The notes beneath the pieces were generated by a model that ran no database searches, was not told where the DNA came from, and worked only from the letters and a program-made list of their open reading frames with translations. From Maratus speciosus (taxonomy: Eukaryota; Arthropoda; Arachnida; Araneae; Salticidae): DNA of 64,000 bases. Positions 56,401 to 64,000 of the stretch are shown here, in pieces (position 1 is the first letter of the stretch; every line of letters begins with the position of its first letter). The translations under genes were made by a program, and so were the position numbers. The DNA lies in NCBI GenBank assembly GCA_963932465.1, contig OZ010799.1:285210083-285274082 (forward strand). Direction: 5' to 3'.

Positions 56401-57700
56401 AGAATTCTTATTGCATTTGTAATAAAAATACACTAAATAAAAATAAAGAACTTTTTAATAGAACTGTTATCCAAAAGTGCACAGGTAAAGTAACTTTCAA
56501 ACCCCAAATGAACATAATATTAACAAACTGTAATTGAAACCAGATCATCAGCCAGCGTAGTGTGGTAAACAATTACGACTTTGACAACAAGTTCGAAATA
56601 TATTCTTGTGGGAACATCCAGTATAAACTGACTAGCAAGTTGCACTCACAGACAGAAAATTAAAAAAAATCCTGCCTCGCAAGTGCACCCAGCTGTCATA
56701 AAAATTCAAAATGATCCTTCTTGACTCAGTCCCTTGACCGCAGAAAGATGACATCTTCAATAATTGCATTGGTTTATACATTAAGTTAATATTTGAAATT
56801 CATTTGGGATTTGGAAAGTTATTTTAATTGTACATTTTTGGATAATAACAATATTAAAATGTTCTGTTTTTCAATAAATATTTTCATTTATACCAGTATC
56901 TGAAAGTGTTTATACAAGAAATTATAAAATTAATCAGAGCAATCTATAATTGCTAAATTAAGATGAAGTTAATCAAATGTGTACTACAATTAAATAACCA
57001 GTACTGAGTATTATCATTTTCATTGTTTAAAACAAATGTACATACATTAAACTGAATAATTTTGCTGTTTAAAAATAAATACTTTTGTTTATAAAAATTG
57101 AGAGCTACTCTCACAGAAAGACCACTTCATAACCTAGAGCTGGAAAGAAAGAGTATTTTCAAAAAATGAGATACTTGAAAAAGAGTACTTAAATTTTTAA
57201 AGAGGGGGGGGAGAAGATATTGATCTTTGATTCACTGTTATTATATCTTACAAAATGAGTACTATTCTCCATAATACATAAAGAAGGGTTACACTTACTG
57301 ATTATACACTGAGAACAATACTAAACTTTTTTTTGAGCACCTATTTCTAGATATCACAGTACTGTATTAATGAAAAATATATATACATCACACTTCAATT
57401 ATAAGTGCTTATAAAAACACATTTTAAACATACATATAAAATAAAAAGAGAAATATAATTATATATGAACTCACATTACTTCCTCGGATAATGCAACAAC
57501 AGTTAGGCCTAAACTGATGAGCTCTTTTTGGCAGTAAAATAATTACTGCGCTAAAAATTTCACCGTACACGATGTAATCCGTGATCAGCGGTTTAAGAGC
57601 ACGTCTCAATAGCATTTAAAATAAAAAATTTCAAAATTTTATCACATCTACACACAGATGTATAAACAGAGACAGCCGGGTATAGCACACAACAGCATAG
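53465..57700. other. AT-rich non-coding part of the 20.5-kb block
   Basis: G runs at about 53509-53522, 53727-53738, 56190 and 57205 and a C run near 54415. A TTAA MITE lies at 55949. No gene, RNA or other element recognised. Confidence 0.5.
55949..56121. mobile_element. TTAA-bounded MITE, 173 bp
   Basis: TTAA at 55949-55952 and 56118-56121, with inverted ends ccctttcaggggcaagg and cccttgaagggcgg. It shares aaaatgttgaaata and the left end with the fragment at 6060-6152. Probably mobilised by a piggyBac-type transposase. Confidence 0.65.
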
Positions 57701-58060
57701 CGAGATACTAGCAACTACAGTCGGATTGCGCGCGTTCAACCGTCTATCTGGATCACGTGACTTTTTCGCTTCCAAGCCATTGTAAAGTCAGCTCTGACCA
57801 TAGACTTCTCATATAACTAGACTCAGAAATAGCAACCCTTTCTTGACGCCGGGATCAATACCCACCGTCACGTGATGGTGGGCAGAGAAAACGCGCCAAA
57901 CCGGTTTTTCTCCTCTGGTTCCTGCTGAAACTTTCTTGCGTCGGGCGTTTCTCTCGCATAAATCAAATCCGACAGTTGCCAATAATGTGATCACCGCCAA
58001 AAAATACAACCTTTTGGCGATGAAAGCAGAAACATGTATGCCTCAAGTTCTGACCGAAAT
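57480..58060 (-). other. GC-richer, exon-like region with CACGTG motifs
   Basis: On the minus strand this stretch is clearly less AT-rich than its surroundings. It has an open frame at 57809-58009 without an ATG (residues VGFDLCERNARRKKVSAGT and WRVFSAHHHVTVG) and ends at 57480-57490 in gaggaagtaatgtgagtt, a good splice-donor context. Two tCACGTGa motifs occur, one inside a near-palindrome cccaccgtcacgtgatggtg. It may be a captured first exon or promoter, or simply a repeat unit, since part of it (about 57740-57785) recurs inverted at 37582-37625. No protein family recognised. Confidence 0.3.
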
Positions 58061-58117
58061 AACAATGGGATTCGGCCTCTACTCCTTATCTTTACTCTGA
58101 GGCTCTGACTGAGTTCC

Positions 58118-58251
58118 CACGAGAGTTCTGAGAGAGTCTGGAGAGAGAATCAGTGCGCTGATGTGTGCTGCCATCTATCGTTTCAGTTTGAACTTAATGT
58201 TCGTTAAATAACAGAAAACTGCGAATTCCACTAACTCTTGCAGATGCTGCA
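58118..58251 (-). repeat. Gypsy 5' LTR, outer 134 bp
   Basis: From cacgagagttctgagagag to gatgctgca this is identical to 25837-25970. It ends precisely at the cact duplication and the resumption of BEL-1 pol, so it is the missing outer end of the gypsy LTR and not a separate solo LTR. Confidence 0.93.
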
Positions 58252-58322
58252 CACTCAAGACTTCTACAGGTAAAATAAAACGAGCAATCCAGATGATTTA
58301 CCCACTGGAGCTAGATAAGTAA
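58252..58322 (+). pseudogene. BEL-1 pol C-terminal end, displaced 32.7 kb
   Basis: The first four bases (cact) duplicate 25584-25587. Reading on from the codon split by the insertion gives KTSTGKIKRAIQMIYPLEL and a TAA at 58320-58322. This is the usual tail of BEL/Pao pol, ending in a YPLE-type motif. It lies exactly where the gypsy LTR ends, so it completes the pol frame that stops at 25587. The leader between here and the polypurine tract (58323-58560) is AT-rich and non-coding. Confidence 0.9.
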
Positions 58323-58560
58323 ACTGAAATATCATTGGTTTGTGTTTCCTTATATACTTTATTGCCTTATTTTAATTTCTTAATTGTAGTATAAGTATTC
58401 ATTTAGTGTTATTGTAATTGTGTAAAATTCTGTAATTGTGATTCTATATTTAATTGAGTTTAACCTAGTGTAATTTTGTAGTATATATGTATTCATGATT
58501 AATAATTATTTTGTAGATTTATATAATGAAAAAAATATTCAGATTTGATAAATGTATTCA

Positions 58561-58574
58561 TCGGGCCGGGAGGA
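58561..58574 (+). promoter_or_regulatory. BEL-1 polypurine tract
   Basis: tcgggccgggagga directly precedes the TGTTGCAA start of the 3' LTR, the expected place for the plus-strand priming site. Confidence 0.6.
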
Positions 58575-58750
58575 TGTTGCAACTCACTTGGGGAAAAAGG
58601 AATAATCCCTATGGGGATTTCGGTCTCATCGTCCCGTCCCGAGGGAAAACATTTAGAACGCAGTTGGATTCCAGCTCAGAGTGAAGTCTATGGATTCCAG
58701 CGACAGCTGAGATGCTCTTGTTTTTGATTATGTGATCCGGCAAAAATGCC
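58575..58750 (+). repeat. BEL-1 3' LTR, truncated
   Basis: Starts tgttgcaactcacttgggg and matches the 5' LTR from tttcggtct to gatccggcaaaa, then diverges. The remaining R/U5 portion present in the 5' copy is absent. The LTR instead runs into a perfect inverted copy of itself (58779-58946). Confidence 0.75.
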
Positions 58751-58968
58751 CACGCTCATTTTAGGCTCTCCTACACTTGGCATTTTTGCCGGATCACATA
58801 ATCAAAAACAAGAGCATCTCAGCTGTCGCTGGAATCCATAGACTTCACTCTGAGCTGGAATCCAACTGCGTTCTAAATGTTTTCCCTCGGGACGGGACGA
58901 TGAGACCGAAATCCCCATAGGGATTATTCCTTTTTCCCCAAGTGAGAGGAGAGCCTAAAATGAGCGTG
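58583..58968. repeat. Perfect 168-bp palindrome of BEL-1 LTR sequence
   Basis: 58583-58750 and 58779-58946 are exact inverted copies over 168 bp, separated by 28 bp. The first 22 bp of the spacer (cacgctcattttaggctctcct, split here as cacgctcatt and ttaggctctcct) are in turn the inverse of 58947-58968. The order is therefore A, B, inverted A, inverted B. Confidence 0.95.
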
Positions 58969-60122
58969 GCTCCACCTAATGCGCATGCGTAGGAAGTTAC
59001 CTTTTCTTGGAATTCAGGGTAGGATCCCGTGAGGGATTACCTTTGTTGGCGATAACTCGCTCGCAATTTAGGATATACTTGTGGTTCGAAAGAAAAGATG
59101 AAGATTGCAGTATTTGGCAGTTAATCGCTTTCAGTTTCAATTTTGCTTTTTACGTATATTGTTTTTATTTTGAAATTAATGTTTACTTTCGCAGAGTTCA
59201 AATTTTTTTAATGAAATTAAGTTAGTGTTTGAGTGTATTTAGCAAATATTTATTTTTCTTTTTTTCAAAGCATCTAACGTATATTTGAAAAGTGATCAGA
59301 AAAGCATTAAAATCTGTTTAAAAGAAAATTGAATCGCTATGTTTATGTGTATAAATTGTTTCATTAAGACTGAGCGATATAATGCACACTATTGTATTCA
59401 TGTATACTTAGCACTATATTCATAGAACTTTTCCGTAAATATTCAGTCCTGTTTACAAAACGGGTATGAATTCACAGAATATTTTGATTTAAATTTAAGC
59501 AAACAATATGACATAAAATGCAAGCTTTTCGGTTATACATTTAAAATTATTTGCTTGCAATGCCGAAGAAATTTTATATTTAATGATTAAATTCCCATAG
59601 TATTTATTGAGTTTTGTGTTGTTTATTGTGAATTCTGTATTTGCAATAGGTTTTGTTTTCATAGTAATTAATTTTTTTTATATATGTTACTAGATTTTAT
59701 TTTTACATATTTGACATTTATTAATTCTTATTTATTGATTTAAGGTAATAATGGTGAATTTTAAGCAAAAAAAGCTACAATTTTTAAAATCAATGTAACA
59801 CCAAGATAACGCTTTTATTTTTAATGCTTTCTATTCTCATTTTATGCAGAGTAAAAATGAGCATGCAAATCATTTATATAGCATTCCAATTGATTTTTAG
59901 AAAATGGAGATAATTTTAATAACAGAAGATGATTAATAAAGTCTGATAATCAAGCTATGAATTGGCAGCTCATCTGTTGAGGCATAAAAACTATTTTAAT
60001 TTAAAACAAACAAACAAATAACTGTTGATGTGATGTTTAAAAACATCAAATTTAGAGCAAAATTAAAAGAGAATTTAGAGAAAAATTTAGATATATTTTT
60101 TTAATTTTCATGTTTCAATTTA
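58969..60122. other. Non-coding flank with an NRF1-like site
   Basis: aatgcgcatgcgtaggaagt at about 58978-58997 combines an NRF1-type GCGCATGCG palindrome with an ETS-type GGAAGT core, as seen in some housekeeping promoters. No transcript structure can be shown, and the open frame at 59007-59225 has no recognisable domain. The remainder is AT-rich. Confidence 0.3.
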
Positions 60123-62737
60123 TAGGGTAAATGCCCCAGTTTTGGCCACATTTAGAGAAAATTTGAAATAGAAATTTTATTGTTATTGGCTGATTGAAGC
60201 ATATTAAATCATAATAACATCATTCTTTAGTAAATTTAATTGTATTTCTGTTGATTATAATAACTTTCTACAGAAGATTTTAGATTGTGAGTAATTATTC
60301 ATTAAGTAATTTATTTCAGTTTGTACCAGTTTTACCCCCCCCCCCTACACCAGTTTTTGCCACTCCAATATTATGAGGTTTAACAAACATTTTAATTGAT
60401 AATAAGTCAAAATAAAGCATTTTCATGCAATATCTATTTTACCACATATATGTTTGTTTGCTATATTAAGAGAATTTTGCAAATTTCTTTATGAATTGAT
60501 AAAAACATCAAATAAAATATACTTAGGTTGATTTTAACTGAAAATTTCAATTAAAAAACAAAAAATATATTTAATTTGATTCATAAAAAGGACAACAGTG
60601 CCTATAGGACATAAAGATTAAACATTTAATCAGTTTTATAATTATCTATGGATTGTGGATTCTTTAAAACACTTGAATCTTCACCAAAGACTTATGTTTC
60701 TTGAAACCATTTTCTGATTTTGTTTTGATTTATATTACCTTGTGTCTTATTTATGTATTCTGCTTCTTTGCAAGTTATTTTAGGGATTTCCCAATTTTCT
60801 GGACAGAATCTTACAGTTGTTCCATTTTTATAGAAAATAGTGGTATTCTGACAATATCTAAAATCTATTTGTCTAATTGATTTTTAATTTCAATTCCTAG
60901 TACCTAGATCTACTACTTGAGATTCACCATTATTAGTAGCGAAACATTGTCCCCGAAATTTTGCAAAAATTATGGAACTTCTTCAATTCTTTAGGAAAAA
61001 TACAAAAAATCATGCTGTAATTTTATTGAACTTTTTAATTTATAATTTGTAAAATCTTTCAAAATTTGTTTTAGTTTATTTATCACATATCACCCTCCCC
61101 CCCCCCCCCCCCTTTGGCTTTATCAATACTAAACACAATACTATATTTTCTGTAGCAATATCATTCTTTAGTAACTAGCACAGTGTCCTTCTTTCTAAAG
61201 TGAATTATCTATTGAGCAGAGAAAAGAAAATCTCTTTGATAGAACTGCCATTAGCCTTGCTTTTATTATTATTATTGAAGCCATACTATATAAAACTAAA
61301 CTAAATTGATTGTTTTATCCAGATGTTCATAAATTTATTTAATGGTTAAAATTTCTACTTTAATGAAATATATGACCAAAAGTGGAACATATGTTGTACC
61401 CTTTATGACCACTTCCATGTCCATAACTGGTACATATAGCAAATTTAAAGCACCAGTTTTGTCCACTCCCTATTTAAAGTGTTAAAATAATTAATTTAAA
61501 TGTGAAATTGCAATAGAGAGAAAGCTTACCTCTTAAAACCTAATATGTAGTAATTTGTTTCAGAACAAATAGAACCCGATAAGTGCCTAGTATTGAACGA
61601 TTCTGAAAACTTGTCAGCTAAGCAAGAAATCTTAATACATGTGAGTGGGGAGGAATGGGACACTTTTTACAAAAATAAGAAAATCAACTTTGTTTGACAC
61701 AAAAACAAAACTTTCAATACATAAACTACAAAATGAAACACTTTCTAATGTCCTTGAACAATATAGAAACATAATTTGCAGGGACAATTTCATAAATAAA
61801 GAAATTGTACATTTCAAAATGTGTCCCATACCTCCCCACTAACAGGGAGGTATGGGACAGCTATAAAACAATGTATGATAAGGCACAAATAGTCCAGCGT
61901 TGGCTATATATACAGTCTAACAAAGATTGTAGGTTGATAATGTCTGTTCTACAATATCAAATTCCATTACCTTCATCACTGGAAGGAAAATTCAGGATTG
62001 TCAGTCAGAGATGACATTAAAAAGTCATCAGTTTAATTTATTTACATTTTGAAGTAAATGAATATATTTATAATGTTATAATTAATATACTACCCTCGAA
62101 AAATATTTGCATATTAGCAATTTACATTCATCTTATTAAAAAGAAGAAATTAGACAGGTCCCATTCCTCCTTCTACCTTCTTTTATGTTAAACTTCTTGT
62201 ACATAAACAAAAATGCTGCTTTTAAGCATAGTTTAAATTAGGTATAATATACAGTATAATGTTCCATAAATGGGGAAACTATTACATCGACACATAAACA
62301 AGTCATTAATATACAAAAAAATATAAAAAGTATATGAAGCAAATTTACTTTTGATTCTTGAAATAATCTTTTTCTTTATACAATCGAAAGCTTATGCAGA
62401 TCAGCTACTTTTTTCAGCTGAAGCTTAGGGTGCCATTGCTTCATCTAATGTGTGATTGATGAAATGATTAAAATAATACATAAAGAGAAAAACCTACTGT
62501 CCCATTCCACCCCACTCTCCCCTACACACTACAGTTTCACACACTTATTTCTTTTTTTTTTTTTTTTTTTTTTTTTTTTGCAAGTCACATTTTATCAAAA
62601 AATAAACAAATGATATTGTAAATGATAAAAGAGTGTTTGCTTAAGGTTTAAGAATGCATATTATTTGTTAGCATCAATTCACAACCTAAATATTGGAAAA
62701 TTGATCCAATGTGGCCAAAACTGGAGCATCTACCCTA
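60123..62737. mobile_element. 2.6-kb TIR element (GGGTAAATGCCCCAGTTTTGG ends)
   Basis: Left end gggtaaatgccccagttttg then gccacatt, right end the inverse of gggtagatgctccagttttg then gccacatt, about 28 bp with two differences. Both ends are bordered by TA (60123-60124 and 62736-62737), compatible with Tc1/mariner-type insertion. Inside, a short exon-like stretch at about 61562-61640 is preceded by tttcag and followed by gtgagt. It reads PDKCLVLNDSENLSAKQEI but has no recognised domain. C runs at about 60337 and 61090-61111. Confidence 0.7.
61641..62525. repeat. Chain of four alternating inverted repeats
   Basis: The motif agtggggaggaatgggaca appears at 61645, inverted at 61822-61840 (tgtcccatacctccccact), again direct at 61845-61859 (gggaggtatgggaca) and inverted at 62499-62525 (gtcccattccaccccactct). 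The two middle copies form a perfect 15-bp hairpin with an 8-nt loop. This looks like two small MITEs of one family lying end to end, or one element with a duplicated terminus. Confidence 0.65.
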
Positions 62738-64000
62738 TTTTAATTATGTAATGTATAGCATTGACAATTCAGGCGTTTGTCCAGCCTTGCCTTCCTGTTT
62801 TTCTGAAATTGTAAACAGCTTTTTACATTTGTGAATTTAAAATTATTGTTATATTCAGATTCTTGATTATATATCTTTCAAAAGACATATGTATATAAAA
62901 TACATACATTTTCTTTATATATGTAAAAGTAGCAGGTCAGATTTTACCTTTAAATGATTAAATTTGAGAAAGGTTCAGTTTGGAGATGGAAAAGTTTTGC
63001 GAAAGGCCTATTTTAACACAAATAATTTTATGAAGGGTCTTATTTTAAGTAAAAAGTTTTGTGAAGGGTGCTGTTTTGAGATGAAAAATTTTGTGTAGGA
63101 TCCTGTTTGAAATGAAAAAGAATGTGAAATGTCCTTTAAAAGACCCAATTTCTTCCTAAACAGGGATATCCCTGTAATTTAAAGTTATTCAAAATATTAT
63201 TTTTTTTTTTTTTTTTTGAAAAATTAGAAAAATATATTAAACTGTTAAAAAAAGTTTCAAAATGCTTGGAACCAAACTTAATTTAATCATCATATTTTAA
63301 TGTAATTAGAAAGATTCAGTATTTTTTTTTTCTAGCTAAAATATGTAGTAATATTAACAGTGAAAAAAAGTAATAATCATTTTGTCTTGTTTAAACTAAA
63401 TTGAGAAGCAAAATGAGATTAGACAAATCAAAAAAATTAATGTTTTGCTTTAAAATTTTTAATTATCAGCTTGGAGCTATGTAATTTTTAGCTGAAGTAC
63501 TTTTATTTCTTTTTTTTTTTTTTTTTTTTTTTTGAATTAATAATGTTTAAATACAAGTGAATTTCTTTTTTTGTTTCTTATATTTTTAAGTAATGAAAAC
63601 ATGCTTTTGCAAAAGAATTTAAATAAAATACATTATTCTGTAAAAAAAAAATTATTTATCTTGTTACCAATAGTAACACTGTACAACAGTGGTTTTGTCT
63701 TAGAACTAAAATTAGTTGATTCTAGATCAGTTTTTGGCGCTGATTCCAAATATACTTTCCGTTTATCTCTAGGTGGTCTAGGTTTTGAGAAATTTGCATA
63801 TTTAAATTTATGCAAATTTTAGATACAATATATCTCACATCTAATTACATTTTCTAGATAATGACTACTTGACTATTTGCTTCAGATAAATGTCACGATT
63901 TGCATATTCTTAACATTTATTTATCAGTTATTAAGCCTAATTTGCATATTTTTCAATGGTGTAATGTTTGTTGTTTGGTGTTAATGTTTGTTGCACTATC
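62738..64000. other. AT-rich non-coding sequence
   Basis: Tandem-like phrases aaaaattttgtgaagggt / gaaaagttttgcgaaaggcc near 62990-63130 and several poly-T runs (for example near 63510-63533). No gene or element end recognised. Confidence 0.5.

Larger units (their letters stand above)
37567..58107. mobile_element. 20.5-kb inserted block bounded by a 10-bp direct repeat
   Basis: The gypsy LTR is interrupted between 37566 and 58118. The 10-mer actgagttcc occurs on both sides (37557-37566 and 58108-58117), as a target duplication would. The block has no transposase or polymerase gene of its own. Near its two ends it carries inverted, diverged copies of a ~45-bp motif (atggcccggaagcgaaa and gtcacgtgacccagatagac at 37582-37625; inverse at about 57740-57785). 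Most of its length is the hAT-like composite 37700-53456. Whether it is a transposon of unknown type or a repair-mediated insertion is open. Confidence 0.75.
25588..58251 (-). mobile_element. Ty3/gypsy retrotransposon, heavily invaded
   Basis: Minus-strand element of about 4.94 kb after removal of nested insertions. Layout on the minus strand: 5' LTR in three pieces (58251-58118, 37566-37558, 36465-36226), PBS (36223), gag, protease, pol, polypurine tract and 3' LTR (25970-25588). Both LTRs are 383 bp and differ at about three positions, so the insertion is recent. The flanking duplication is cact (25584-25587 and 58252-58255). It interrupts BEL-1. It is interrupted by BEL-2, a 1.1-kb TIR element and a 20.5-kb block. 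There is no room for an envelope gene between pol and the 3' LTR. Confidence 0.92.
19760..58750 (+). mobile_element. BEL-1: decayed BEL/Pao retrotransposon split by a gypsy element
   Basis: A plus-strand BEL/Pao element of about 6.1 kb once nested material is removed, close to the 6.08 kb of BEL-2. Its pieces are a truncated 5' LTR (19760-20019), PBS (20020), gag-pro-pol (20142-25587), the last pol codons (58256-58322), polypurine tract (58561-58574) and a truncated 3' LTR (from 58575). LTR material matches between the two ends across cgtcccgtcccgagggaaaac and gattatgtgatccggcaaaa. The gypsy element (25588-58251) with TSD cact interrupts the final pol domain, and a TTAA MITE interrupts pol at 22347-22550. 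At least seven frame changes, one nonsense codon and one lost RNase H aspartate show that it is long inactive. Confidence 0.88.

Noticed and set aside
37567..58107. Polinton/Maverick element, because of the ~20-kb size
   Set aside because: No DNA polymerase B, retroviral-type integrase, ATPase or capsid frames, no long TIRs beginning AG, and a 10-bp instead of 6-bp duplication.
58118..58251. Independent solo LTR fragment
   Set aside because: It supplies exactly the missing outer part of the gypsy 5' LTR, is followed by the cact duplication, and then by the rest of BEL-1 pol.
59007..59225. 72-codon frame downstream of an NRF1-like site as a host gene
   Set aside because: No domain, ordinary AT-rich composition after the first 30 codons and no evidence of splicing signals.

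Overview
The window is AT-rich eukaryotic DNA with no convincing host protein-coding gene. The coding sequence present belongs to retrotransposons (two BEL/Pao elements and one Ty3/gypsy element). The rest is DNA-transposon derivatives, tRNA-like copies, satellites and many long poly-G/C runs. The flavour of the BEL/Pao and gypsy polyproteins, a DUF4817-type transposase remnant and a mariner remnant point to an arthropod. A spider is my best guess, but this is inference and no marker gene confirms it.

Left flank (1-19.75 kb). This part holds dispersed small elements: a mariner transposase scrap (4.1 kb), a non-autonomous Helitron (6.46-7.13 kb), a 440-bp tandem duplication (7.3-8.2 kb) and a 211-bp MITE (9.23 kb). 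Two full copies and one fragment of a ~290-bp MITE with 8-bp target duplications follow. Further right are a Helitron 3' end (12.6 kb), a tRNA-Gly-like sequence (13.36 kb), a 35-bp minisatellite (13.85 kb), a fold-back DUF4817 element (15 kb), a pogo/Tigger-like remnant (16.6 kb), two hAT MITEs (17.3 and 17.9 kb) and a ~143-bp satellite (19.15-19.75 kb).

Nested core (19.76-58.75 kb). A decayed BEL/Pao element (BEL-1, plus strand) is split by a Ty3/gypsy element lying on the minus strand. BEL-1 stops in its last pol domain at 25587 and resumes, in frame, at 58256. The gypsy LTRs at both ends carry a 4-bp duplication (cact). Inside the gypsy lie a fully intact, very young BEL/Pao element (BEL-2, 29613-35691, TSD agatc), a 1.1-kb TIR element (36466-37550) and a 20.5-kb block (37567-58107) bounded by a 10-bp direct repeat. 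Inside that block are a 15.8-kb hAT-like insertion (37700-53456, TSD tttattac), an 8-kb hAT-like insertion within it (38819-46776, TSD atacctac), then a long fold-back element with a 145-bp satellite core (43272-46243), and finally a TTAA-type MITE (45508-45740). A separate 3.1-kb element full of minisatellite sits at 49674-52787. This gives about seven levels of nesting.

Right flank (58.75-64 kb). The truncated BEL-1 3' LTR runs into a perfect 168-bp inverted copy of itself (58583-58946). Beyond it are AT-rich sequence and a 2.6-kb element with long TIRs (60123-62737) that holds its own chain of smaller inverted repeats.

Functionally, only BEL-2 looks able to encode a complete retrotransposition machinery (gag, protease, reverse transcriptase, RNase H, integrase in one 1751-codon frame with near-identical LTRs). 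The gypsy element is nearly intact but carries a gag/pro frame change and one stop codon as well as its insertions. No DNA transposon here retains a complete transposase, so all of them would depend on enzymes supplied from elsewhere.
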